A DNA stretch of 52,139 nucleotides from an uncultured Clostridium sp. GTDB lineage: Bacteria > Bacillota > Clostridia > Lachnospirales > Lachnospiraceae. Numbering within the stretch: the stretch's first letter is position 1; each line of letters opens with the position of its first letter. The notes under the pieces were generated by a model that had not been told where the DNA came from, did no database searches, and was given only the letters and a program-made list of their open reading frames with translations. The DNA is taken from assembly GCA_902464345.1 (NCBI GenBank), contig CABQJA010000001.1, positions 1 to 52,139 on the forward strand, given 5' to 3'. Below, in pieces: positions 15,214 through 22,990 of this stretch. The translations under genes and the position numbers were made by a program.

Positions 15214-17736
15214 ATGATAAAGGATATTATTATAAAGATAGTTGTAGCAGTGCTGGTATTTCTGGCTACAGTGTTTTTAGTAAATAAATGGGATAATACA
15301 GGAATGGATGAGGTGTCGGCAGAGATGGATCAGCCTACACTTCCTTTGGTTTATATGGAAGCCGGCAGTAATGAAGTCAATTGTCTGCATGGATACACCT
15401 CTTCCATTGATGCGTCGCTGTTTCATGATTCGATTACACCGATCGGAACAGATCAGACGGTGAACTTTCAGATAGAGACGATCAAAAGTGAGATCGACAC
15501 GGTTGGTTATGAAGTAAGAACGGTAGATGGCAGTTCATTGATCGAGAATGGGGAAGTAGATGAGATTCAGGAGGAGAACGGGGTCCAGCATGTAAAGACG
15601 ACATTGCGTATGAATCTGCAGGAGTTACAGGAGTACACCTTTATTGTCTGTATCACCATGAAGGATGGACGGGAGGTACGATATTATACAAGGCTGATTC
15701 CGTCAAATCGGCTGTATACCGGTCAGTTCTTACAGTTTGTGAACGAGTTTCATGAGGCAACCTTTAACAAAGAGAGCAAGATGGCTATCACGAAATACAT
15801 TGAGCCGAATGACAGCGGAGAGAATGAGAATCTGTCCCATATTGATATCCATTCTAATTATGAGTCATTTACATGGGCGAATCTGTCCATGATGCGGATT
15901 TCCAGAATGACACCAACGATCAAAGAACTGGATGAGAAGAATGCGACCATTGAGTTAAAATATGTTGCGATTTCCGGCGAGGTGGATAATGCACAGTATT
16001 ATAATGTCACAGAGGTATATCGGTTGAAATATGTGGACAGTACCACGATCTATCTGATGGACTTTGACCGTAATGTTGAGACGATATTTGACCGGTTTAA
16101 TGTAAACACATTGAAGAACTGGTTTTTCCTTGGAATTTCAAATGCAGATAATTTCCAATATCGGATCAGTGATGAAAATGAAAAGGTTGCATTCGTGAAA
16201 GAAGGACAACTGTGGTACTACGATTATGGTTCTACAACCATGACAAAGGTCTTTGCATTCTGGCAGGATACACCGACCGATATTCGTTCCGCATATGACC
16301 AGCATGGAATTAATATTGTCAAGCTGGATGACGATGGAAATATGGTATTTACGGTATACGGTTATATGAACCGTGGTGAGCATGAGGGTGAGAACGGAAT
16401 CGCAGTATATCGGTTCCTGGCCAGCACCAGCCGATTGGAGGAGGTATTATTTATCTCCTGTGATGAACCATATGAGATTTTGAAAGAGGATGCGTCCAGA
16501 TTAACATATTTGAACGATAAGAATGAGTTCTTTTATATGCTGGGTGATAATGTAATGAAGATCGACCTGGCAACCGGAGAATCCAGCTATGTGATCCAGG
16601 GGATTCCGAAGGAATATCTGGCAGTCTCTGACAGTGAGTATCTGCTGGCCTATCCAAATGCACCGGTAGACAGAGACAGTACGCAGGTTACGATCATGAA
16701 TCTTGAGACCTATGAGGAGCATACCGTAGATGCGGGAAGCGGTCAGAGAATTAAGGCAATCGGTTTTATTGAGAATGATCTGGCATATGGACTTGCCAAT
16801 GAATCGGAAGTGGTATTAAATACAGACGGAAGTACGATATTCCCGATGCATACTTTAAGGATTGCAACGCTGGAGAATCAGGTTGTGAAGGAATATACGA
16901 AGGCCGGCACCTATGTAATGGATGCACGGACCGGTAAGCAGGTCATCCATATGACCAGGGCAACAAAGTCCGGAGATAACTATATTGAAGCACCGGATGA
17001 CTTCATTACGTTTAAAGAAGCAGATGGAGACGGCATTCAGGTCAGCTATCAGTATACCTATGATGCATATAATCAGTTATATATGATCTTCCCGAATTAT
17101 ATGTATGTGACCTCGGTACCGGAGCTGATCATGACCAAAGAGGTCCTGAACGATGATAATAAGAGCATTGCGGTAGACAGCGGAGAGAAATCCGAACGCT
17201 ACTATGTATATGCGCAGGGAACGATGCAGCGGTCGTATTCTACACCGCGTGGTGCGATTCTTGCGGCATATGAGGAAAGCGGGCTGGCACTGGACAGCAG
17301 CGGCAACTGTATCTGGAGGATCAGTGGCTTGCTGGAGTATGCAGAGGTCACGGAAGGGTTACAGGAGATTACATGTGCGACCCCGGCAGAGTCCCTGCAG
17401 AAGTGCATTGAGATGATATTGCAATATGAGAATGTTGAGATACCGGAAGCTATGGACATGAGCGGAAATGCGAACGATATCCTGCAACGGTATCTGGATA
17501 AAGCGGGTGTGAATCTGGTGGGCTGTGATGTGGATAATGCATTGTTCTATCTGTGTCAGGGAGCACCGGTAGTGGCGAAGCTGGATGCAGACACCTATGT
17601 GCTGATCATCAGCTATAATGAGACAACCATCCGATATTATAATCCGGTAACCGGTGAGGAAGTACGGGAACTGCGATATGAGCTGGAGAAGACGTTTGCG
17701 GAACAGGGCAATCAGTTCTTTACGTATGTTCATTAG
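15214..17736 (+). CDS. Large membrane-anchored protein with degenerate C39-like C-terminus
   Basis: 840 residues. One N-terminal helix (about residues 5-24) anchors a long, mostly beta-rich extracytoplasmic region. Its middle (about 310-600) has repeated strand-turn patterns suggesting a propeller-like fold. The last about 120 residues resemble a papain-like C39 peptidase layout: CATPAESLQKCIEMILQY where the catalytic Cys helix would be, and DADTYVLIISYNETTIRYYNP where the catalytic His strand would be. However, threonine stands at the usual histidine position, so it is probably inactive. The ATG has no strong ribosome binding site (GGGAGC). The gene sits between glycolytic and YlmH genes. 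Confidence 0.7.
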   Translation: MIKDIIIKIVVAVLVFLATVFLVNKWDNTGMDEVSAEMDQPTLPLVYMEAGSNEVNCLHGYTSSIDASLFHDSITPIGTDQTVNFQIETIKSEIDTVGYEVRTVDGSSLIENGEVDEIQEENGVQHVKTTLRMNLQELQEYTFIVCITMKDGREVRYYTRLIPSNRLYTGQFLQFVNEFHEATFNKESKMAITKYIEPNDSGENENLSHIDIHSNYESFTWANLSMMRISRMTPTIKELDEKNATIELKYVAISGEVDNAQYYNVTEVYRLKYVDSTTIYLMDFDRNVETIFDRFNVNTLKNWFFLGISNADNFQYRISDENEKVAFVKEGQLWYYDYGSTTMTKVFAFWQDTPTDIRSAYDQHGINIVKLDDDGNMVFTVYGYMNRGEHEGENGIAVYRFLASTSRLEEVLFISCDEPYEILKEDASRLTYLNDKNEFFYMLGDNVMKIDLATGESSYVIQGIPKEYLAVSDSEYLLAYPNAPVDRDSTQVTIMNLETYEEHTVDAGSGQRIKAIGFIENDLAYGLANESEVVLNTDGSTIFPMHTLRIATLENQVVKEYTKAGTYVMDARTGKQVIHMTRATKSGDNYIEAPDDFITFKEADGDGIQVSYQYTYDAYNQLYMIFPNYMYVTSVPELIMTKEVLNDDNKSIAVDSGEKSERYYVYAQGTMQRSYSTPRGAILAAYEESGLALDSSGNCIWRISGLLEYAEVTEGLQEITCATPAESLQKCIEMILQYENVEIPEAMDMSGNANDILQRYLDKAGVNLVGCDVDNALFYLCQGAPVVAKLDADTYVLIISYNETTIRYYNPVTGEEVRELRYELEKTFAEQGNQFFTYVH

Positions 17737-17783
17737 GCAGTTGTTTGAATTTGTATAAATATATTTGAAAGAGGAACTTACAG

Positions 17784-18536
17784 ATGGCGGAGATAGAAGA
17801 ACAGCAGTTGCGAAAACGGTTTGCAGAGCTGGCGGAGCAGAGTTATCAGAATAGTGCATATTATTTTACAGACTTTCTGTCAGCAACCGATGCTGCACTT
17901 GTATATTCGGTAGCAGAGGAATCAGAGTTTACTCTGTGGGGTGGCGCGGAAGGCTGTGAGCGGCAGATGATCCGCTTTGGTAATCCGGAGGATTTTGGAT
18001 ATGAGGTTGCATTTCCTATTCAGATCCTGAAGGTGGAGCCGTTACTTCGGAAATTTGCAGAAGAACTGACGCACAGAGACTTTCTGGGTGCGATCATGAA
18101 TCTCGGGATTGAGCGGGATACGATCGGTGACATTGTAGTAAAGGATAAGGTCGGATATGTATTTGTAGTAGAGCGTATCGGAGATTATATTCGTGAGAAC
18201 TTAAGCCAGATCCGTCATACTCATGTAAAATGTCAGGTTCTGGATACGATGCCGGAGGATGTGAAGCCGCAGCTGGAGTCGGTGGAGCTGATCGTGTCCT
18301 CCATACGACTGGACTCGATTGTGGCAAAGCTGTATCATTTGTCCAGAAATCAGTCCCTGGATCTGTTCCGTAAGAAATTAATTCTGGTCAACGGAAGAAT
18401 TATGGAGAATAACAGTGGAAGTCCCAAGGATGGGGATGTGATCGCAGTCCGTGGATATGGGAAATTCATATTTCGGAACATTCAGTATGATACCAGAAAA
18501 GGGAAGCAGGCGATTCTGGTCGATCAATATGTATAA
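17784..18536 (+). CDS. ylmH: YlmH-family S4 RNA-binding protein
   Basis: 250 residues. The N-terminal YlmH domain carries FLSATDAALV, then a central block with RDFLGAIMNLGIERDTIGDI, and a C-terminal S4 domain (about residues 180-245) with RLDSIVAKLYHLSRNQSLDLF and KLILVNGRI. Members bind rRNA/tRNA, and B. subtilis YlmH has been linked to rescue of stalled ribosomes and to the division gene cluster. Here it is not next to divIVA or ftsZ-cluster genes. ATG 17784 follows GAGGAAC. Confidence 0.93.
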   Translation: MAEIEEQQLRKRFAELAEQSYQNSAYYFTDFLSATDAALVYSVAEESEFTLWGGAEGCERQMIRFGNPEDFGYEVAFPIQILKVEPLLRKFAEELTHRDFLGAIMNLGIERDTIGDIVVKDKVGYVFVVERIGDYIRENLSQIRHTHVKCQVLDTMPEDVKPQLESVELIVSSIRLDSIVAKLYHLSRNQSLDLFRKKLILVNGRIMENNSGSPKDGDVIAVRGYGKFIFRNIQYDTRKGKQAILVDQYV

Positions 18537-18568
18537 CGCAGATAAGGGTTAGAAGGAAGAGAATATAT

Positions 18569-18745
18569 ATGGCAGATAGATGTGATAGTTGCATGAATTT
18601 TGAATATGATGATGAGTATGAGTGCTATACCTGCGTCATGGAGCTGGATGAGGATGAGATGAGCCGGTTTTTAAGCGGCAATTATAAGGAATGTCCGTAT
18701 TATCAGCTGGGTGATGAGTATAGAATTGTAAGACATCAGATGTGA
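18569..18745 (+). CDS. DUF6472-type cysteine-rich small protein
   Basis: 58 residues, short enough to be missed by length cut-offs: MADRCDSCMNFEYDDEYECY at the start, then a TCVMELDEDEMSRFLSGNY segment and CPYYQLGDEY. Cysteines at 5, 8, 19, 22 and 42 form two CxxC pairs plus one, suggesting a small zinc-binding fold, with a strongly acidic middle. ATG 18569 follows AAGGAAGAG about 7 bases upstream. It sits 33 bases after ylmH on the same strand and is probably co-transcribed. The family is known from Clostridia but without an assigned function. Confidence 0.85.
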   Translation: MADRCDSCMNFEYDDEYECYTCVMELDEDEMSRFLSGNYKECPYYQLGDEYRIVRHQM

Positions 18746-18809
18746 TCCGGGCATAGCAGTGAAACAGGCTGCATATATTAGTTACAACAAAATGACAGGT
18801 CAGGCAGAC

Positions 18810-19226
18810 ATGAGTACAAACAGGCGAGTAATTGCGGGGATTCTTTTATCTATACTTCTGGTATCGAATATCTTTTTGTTAAATGGCTGTAATTCAAAAA
18901 CAGAAACTGAAAATCTGGATTTTACGGTATGTGAAGAAGGCCGTTTACCGGCCGAACTGGTGAAAATCATTGAAGAAAAAAAGGCGGAACCATTTAAGCT
19001 GACGTTTACGACAAGAGAGTACATGTACATTGTTGTGGGGTATGGCGCTCAGCCGAGAGGCGGCTGTTCCGTGACGGTAGAGGCCCTGTATAAAACGGAT
19101 GATGCAGTCTACATTGACACGAATCTGGTAGGTACGGAGGACAGTGAGATCAAGATCGATGGGATGTCCTATCCGTATGTGGCAGTAAAATGTGAAAACC
19201 AGGAGCTGCCGGTGGTCTACCGGTAA
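18810..19226 (+). CDS. PrcB-like lipoprotein
   Basis: 138 residues. The lipoprotein signal peptide runs MSTNRRVIAGILLSILLVSN onward and ends in the lipobox LLNGC (cysteine at about residue 27). The mature part contains the PrcB C-terminal pattern: FTTREYMYIVVGYGAQPRGG, strand-rich middle, and YPYVAVKCENQELPVVY at the end. PrcB-type domains are small extracytoplasmic beta folds. In-frame starts further up (GTG 18759, ATG 18792) would put extra residues before the signal peptide; ATG 18810 gives the normal layout although its ribosome binding site is only GGTCAGG. Confidence 0.72.
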   Translation: MSTNRRVIAGILLSILLVSNIFLLNGCNSKTETENLDFTVCEEGRLPAELVKIIEEKKAEPFKLTFTTREYMYIVVGYGAQPRGGCSVTVEALYKTDDAVYIDTNLVGTEDSEIKIDGMSYPYVAVKCENQELPVVYR

Positions 19227-19240
19227 GAATCAAAAAACAG

Positions 19241-19268
19241 GAATATTTCTATCATCTTCTCATAGAAT
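19241..19268 (+). promoter_or_regulatory. Candidate sigma-E (sporulation) promoter of sipL
   Basis: GAATATT (19241-19247) fits the -35 pattern KMATATT. CATAGAAT (19261-19268) matches the -10 pattern CATACAHT except at the fifth base. The 13-base spacer is about one base shorter than the usual sigma-E spacing. It lies 30 bases before the sipL start. SipL is a mother-cell spore-coat protein controlled by sigma-E in C. difficile, which fits. Confidence 0.5.
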
Positions 19269-19297
19269 AGTATCAGTGAACATGGGAGGGACGATCG

Positions 19298-20848
19298 ATG
19301 CAGTTAATCAAAAAAGAAATTCGTACCAATAATCATAAAGCAGAGAAACAGGTGCAGTTAACCATTGATGAGGATTTCAATGTGCCGGATACGAAGCAGG
19401 ATATAGACAAGATTATTACCAGCAGGGGACAGGTCGTGATTGATGATACGGAGCCGATGGTAGACCGTCTGCGTGTTCGGGGACATGTGAGCTATCGGAT
19501 CCTGTATTCTGTGGCTAAGGTAGAGGGGGAACTGGATGCCATGGAGGGAAGCGTTCCGTTTGAAGAGATGATCAATGTGGATGACCTGCTTCCGTCCTAT
19601 GATACCAGTGTCAGCTGTGAAATAGAGGACCTGAATATTACAATGATTCATTCCCGGAAGGTTGAGGTAAAGGGCCTGATCCAGATGAAGATTGACGTAA
19701 CGGAACAGGATGTGTTGGAGGGTGCCGAAGGGATTGAAAACGGAGATGGGATCCAGTGTCTGTATAAGAAGGTACCATATACACGAACGGTTGCAGATCA
19801 GAGAGATGTGTTCCGGGTACGGGAAATGGTGCCGATTCCGCAGAATAAACCTAATATTCGTCGGATGATCTGGTATTGTGCGACTTTAAATGACGTGGAA
19901 ACCAAGCCGCTGGATAATAAGATTGATATCCGAGGAGAACTGGAGGTTTTTCTGATCTACCGGGCGGAGGAGCAGATGCCGATCCAGTATCTGAATCTGG
20001 ATATTCCGTTTAGTGGTGAGGTGGAATGTGTGGGTTCCATGGAGGGAATGACGGCAGATATAGGAGTGAACCTTGGCGAAACGCAGCTAAATGTGGAACC
20101 GGATGAGGATGGTGAGGAACGGGTTCTGAATCTGGAGGCAAATCTGGAGCTGGCGATTCGTATTTATCAGGAAGAAGAGCTGGATCTTCTGGGGGATATG
20201 TTTTCCACCTCGGCATGTATTCAGGTAGAAACCGAGCAGTTTGATTATGAATCACTGTTAACCAGAAACAATGCAAAGACCAGAATCGTGGAGCGAATCA
20301 AGCGCAAAGAGAATCAGGCCGGAATCCTGCAGGTATGTTATGTGGAGGGTACGGTAAAGGTGGATGATATCCGCACAACGGAGGAAGGTGTCGTTGTGGA
20401 TGGAGCAGTGGAAGTGCGGCTGTTATACATAGCGGAGGATGATACCAGGCCAATGAATTCCATGACCGGATATCTGCCGTTTACTTATCTGGTGGAGGCG
20501 AAGAATTTGTCGCCGGATACGATTTTCCATATTACGCCGACACTGGAGCAGATCAGCAGCATCATGCTGGGCAGTGATGAGGTGGAGATCAAGGCAGTTG
20601 TGAATTTAAGTATTATTGCTTTTGCCCGGAAGCAGTGTCCGGTTATTGTGGATATGAGTGTAGCGGAAATCGATTATGAAAAAATGAATCAATTAGCCGG
20701 CATTATCGGATATATGGTGCAGGAAGGGGATACACTATGGACCATTGCAAAACGCTATTTTACATCCATTGACAGTATCCGTAAGGTGAATCAGCTCGAG
20801 CGGGATGAGTTATCACCGGGCCAGAAGCTGGTAATCGTGAAGGGTTAA
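19298..20848 (+). CDS. sipL: SipL-like spore morphogenesis protein (DUF3794 + LysM)
   Basis: 516 residues with DUF3794/SPOCS domains in the N-terminal and central parts: NHKAEKQVQLTIDEDFNVPD, DIDKIITSRGQVVIDD, and a later repeat around PTLEQISSIMLGSDEVEIKA. The C-terminal LysM domain has YMVQEGDTLWTIAKRYFTS and LSPGQKLVIV (about residues 470-515). This architecture and length match SipL of Clostridia, which binds SpoIVA and is needed for coat attachment on the forespore. ATG follows GGGAGGGACG. It indicates a spore-forming lineage. Confidence 0.87.
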   Translation: MQLIKKEIRTNNHKAEKQVQLTIDEDFNVPDTKQDIDKIITSRGQVVIDDTEPMVDRLRVRGHVSYRILYSVAKVEGELDAMEGSVPFEEMINVDDLLPSYDTSVSCEIEDLNITMIHSRKVEVKGLIQMKIDVTEQDVLEGAEGIENGDGIQCLYKKVPYTRTVADQRDVFRVREMVPIPQNKPNIRRMIWYCATLNDVETKPLDNKIDIRGELEVFLIYRAEEQMPIQYLNLDIPFSGEVECVGSMEGMTADIGVNLGETQLNVEPDEDGEERVLNLEANLELAIRIYQEEELDLLGDMFSTSACIQVETEQFDYESLLTRNNAKTRIVERIKRKENQAGILQVCYVEGTVKVDDIRTTEEGVVVDGAVEVRLLYIAEDDTRPMNSMTGYLPFTYLVEAKNLSPDTIFHITPTLEQISSIMLGSDEVEIKAVVNLSIIAFARKQCPVIVDMSVAEIDYEKMNQLAGIIGYMVQEGDTLWTIAKRYFTSIDSIRKVNQLERDELSPGQKLVIVKG

Positions 20849-20901
20849 TGGGATAAATAATCAGGAAGAATCGGAAACGGGGAAAACACGCAGAAACAGA
20901 A

Positions 20902-20945
20902 GGAATCCTGCGGCGAAAGCCGGTGGCGGACGGTTGCAGGATTCC
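20902..20945 (+). other. Perfect 10-bp stem enclosing a GNRA hairpin
   Basis: GGAATCCTGC (20902-20911) pairs perfectly with GCAGGATTCC (20936-20945). The 24-base interior starts with GGCGAAAGCC (20912-20921), a GAAA tetraloop stem. No T run follows, so it is not a standard terminator. The right arm overlaps the -35 of the aminopeptidase promoter. It could act in the sipL 3' RNA or as a DNA operator. Confidence 0.55.
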
Positions 20946-20962
20946 GGGAATTGTACTATACT
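20934..20962 (+). promoter_or_regulatory. Sigma-A-type promoter of the M18 aminopeptidase gene
   Basis: TTGCAG (20934-20939), a 17-base spacer and TATACT (20957-20962), about 48 bases before the ATG at 21011. The -35 lies inside the right arm of the 10-bp inverted repeat. Confidence 0.6.
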
Positions 20963-21010
20963 TAGTGCGAGTTAAACTTGATCTAAGATACCGAGACAGG
21001 AGGAATTATA

Positions 21011-22390
21011 ATGGAACGACCAAATGCATGGAAAACATACACGAAGAATCAGTTAGAAGAATTGGAAACGCTGAACGATCAGTATCGGGCATTCTTAAAT
21101 GTCGGAAAGACCGAGCGCGAATGCGTGAAGGAGATTGTGAAGCAGGCGGAAGCAGCCGGTTACGTGAACTTTGAGAAAGTACTTGCCGACAAGCAGACGG
21201 TGAAAGCAGGGGACAAGCTCTATGCAGTATGCATGAAGAAGACCATTGCTTTATTCAACATTGGAACAAAGCCTATGGAAGAGGGAATGAATATTCTGGG
21301 CGCTCATATTGATTCCCCACGATTGGATGTAAAGCAGAACCCACTATATGAAAATGATGATATGGCGTATCTGGATACCCACTATTATGGCGGTATCAAG
21401 AAGTATCAATGGGTAACACTGCCACTGGCCATCCATGGTGTTGTAGTGAAAAAGGACGGTTCCGTTGTTGATGTAGTGATTGGTGAGAAGGAAGAGGATC
21501 CTGTATTCTGCATCACGGATCTGTTAATTCATCTGGCTGGTGAACAGCAGGAGAAGAAGGCAAATAAAGTAATTGAAGGAGAGAATCTGGACATTCTGTT
21601 TGGCAGCATTCCGTTAAAGGATGAGGAAAAGGAAGGCGTCAAGAAGGGTGTGCTGAAGCTCCTGAAAGAGCAGTATGATATGGAGGAAGAGGATTTCCTG
21701 TCAGCAGAGCTGGAGGTAGTTCCTGCTGGAAAGGCAAGGGAGGCCGGAATTGACCGGAGCATGATCATGGCATATGGTCAGGATGACCGGGTATGTGCGT
21801 ATACCTCTATGGTAGCGATGCTGGAAGTAGAAAATGTAGAAAAGACAACCTGTTGTCTGCTGACCGATAAGGAAGAGATCGGCAGTGTCGGAGCAACCGG
21901 TATGCAGTCCAAGTTCTTTGAAAATACAGTGGCAGAGCTGTTAGGAGCAATGGGAGATTATTCAGAGCTGATACTGCGCAGATGCCTGAAGAATTCCCGG
22001 ATGCTGTCTTCGGATGTCAGTGCAGCTTATGATCCGCTGTATGCAGCAGCCTATGAAAAGAAAAACGCTGCATATTTTGGCCGGGGCATGGTATTTAATA
22101 AGTTTACCGGTGCGAGAGGTAAGTCAGGCTCAAACGATGCCAATGCAGAGTATATGGGCGCATTAAGAAAGATTCTGGACGATGCACAGGTTGCATATCA
22201 GACAGCAGAGCTTGGTAAAGTAGATGTCGGTGGTGGCGGAACAATTGCATATATCCTGTCCTTATATGGTATGGAAGTGATTGATAGCGGTGTGGCAGTG
22301 CTGAATATGCACGCTCCGTGGGAAGTGACCAGCAAGGCGGATGTATACGAAACAAAGAAAGGATATATAGCATTCCTTCAGAACGCATAA
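21011..22390 (+). CDS. M18-family aminopeptidase
   Basis: Zinc-dependent aminopeptidase of 459 residues that trims N-terminal residues from peptides in the cytoplasm. Metal-site motifs are in family order: GAHIDSPRLDVK (histidine and aspartate ligand region), TDKEEIGSVGATGMQS (glutamates), and the C-terminal DSGVAVLNMHAPWEVTSKAD (histidine). The substrate-loop region HYYGGIKKYQWVTLPLAIHG is typical of bacterial M18 proteins. ATG follows AGGAGG about 6 bases upstream. It converges with the following minus-strand gene with only four bases between the stops. Confidence 0.94.
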   Translation: MERPNAWKTYTKNQLEELETLNDQYRAFLNVGKTERECVKEIVKQAEAAGYVNFEKVLADKQTVKAGDKLYAVCMKKTIALFNIGTKPMEEGMNILGAHIDSPRLDVKQNPLYENDDMAYLDTHYYGGIKKYQWVTLPLAIHGVVVKKDGSVVDVVIGEKEEDPVFCITDLLIHLAGEQQEKKANKVIEGENLDILFGSIPLKDEEKEGVKKGVLKLLKEQYDMEEEDFLSAELEVVPAGKAREAGIDRSMIMAYGQDDRVCAYTSMVAMLEVENVEKTTCCLLTDKEEIGSVGATGMQSKFFENTVAELLGAMGDYSELILRRCLKNSRMLSSDVSAAYDPLYAAAYEKKNAAYFGRGMVFNKFTGARGKSGSNDANAEYMGALRKILDDAQVAYQTAELGKVDVGGGGTIAYILSLYGMEVIDSGVAVLNMHAPWEVTSKADVYETKKGYIAFLQNA

Positions 22391-22394
22391 GGGA

Positions 22395-22850
22395 TTAGTC
22401 AGCCATCAGCAGTGGTAACTGGTATTCATACAGCTCACTGTTGATGGCTTCTATATTATAATTCCGGTTATTTACATAAGTGGCAATGATCAGATCACGG
22501 GGATCCTTCAGATAAAGCTCCCGGTGCTGAAACGTCTCTAAAGTGCGGCGGATCATACGGCGGTCCATATGTGCACTCAGGCATAATACCAGAATAACAT
22601 CCCGGCTTGGATGTTTTGCCGTGGTTCCATTTAAAATATCATAGGCATAAGAACGGGAGAGATAGCCGGAGCAGTTCCGGATGATCTGGGCAGTTGTGAT
22701 GCCTTCCGGATTTTGTGCAATATAATCTGAAAAAATATTCCGATTCGGATAAGTATCTTTGGCTTCTGAAACATAATCAGATAAATTTTCTGCAGTAATC
22801 TGATTTTGATCCAATACATTTAAAAGGTTTGTAGTTGAAATATCTTTCAT
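22395..22850 (-). CDS. Helix-turn-helix-like protein divergent from a Ser/Thr kinase
   Basis: 151 residues with a lambda-repressor-like segment: ITTAQIIRNCSGYLSRSYAYD, then ILNGTTAKHPSRDVILVLCL, the usual spacing of helices 2-4 in XRE folds. The C-terminal half has YLKDPRDLIIATYVNNRNYN, a second helical repeat seen in similar Clostridial proteins. ATG at 22850 is chosen because AGGAG lies about 10 bases upstream; the earlier ATG at 22868 overlaps that site. It is divergent from the kinase gene at 22991 with overlapping promoters, so it may regulate, or be a substrate of, the kinase. Confidence 0.7.
   Translation of the reverse strand: MKDISTTNLLNVLDQNQITAENLSDYVSEAKDTYPNRNIFSDYIAQNPEGITTAQIIRNCSGYLSRSYAYDILNGTTAKHPSRDVILVLCLSAHMDRRMIRRTLETFQHRELYLKDPRDLIIATYVNNRNYNIEAINSELYEYQLPLLMAD
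22401..22449. terminator. Long hairpin over the 3' end of the HTH-like gene
   Basis: AGCCATCAGCAGTG (22401-22414) pairs with CACTGTTGATGGCT (22436-22449) in a 14-bp stem with one G-T/G-U pair and a 21-base loop. It starts 10 bases after the aminopeptidase stop and lies inside the coding end of the convergent gene. Only a weak T-rich stretch follows. It may end transcription of the aminopeptidase gene. Confidence 0.45.
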
Positions 22851-22881
22851 AGGATTCCATCTCCTCATTCATCATCAATAG

Positions 22882-22936
22882 TTGCCAGACGTATCATTTA
22901 TAGTGTATTATACATGAATAGAGTGATAATAGGCAA
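22882..22936. promoter_or_regulatory. Overlapping divergent promoters (HTH gene / kinase gene)
   Basis: Minus strand: TTGCCT (22936-22931), 18-base spacer, TATAAT (22912-22907). Plus strand: TTGCCA (22882-22887), 18-base spacer, TATTAT (22906-22911). The two -10 boxes occupy the same bases, so the two directions would exclude each other. A TTATACATG word occurs at 22908-22916 and again at 22959-22967. Confidence 0.55.
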
Positions 22937-22990
22937 GTATGGCATGACCGAAATTGTGTTATACATGCGGACGGAAGGATAAAGAGGGAA

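Noticed and set aside
20902..20945. Known riboswitch or intrinsic terminator
   Set aside because: No T run for a terminator, and the sequence did not fit c-di-GMP, SAM, cobalamin, guanidine or fluoride motifs that I could recall; kept only as an unexplained structure.
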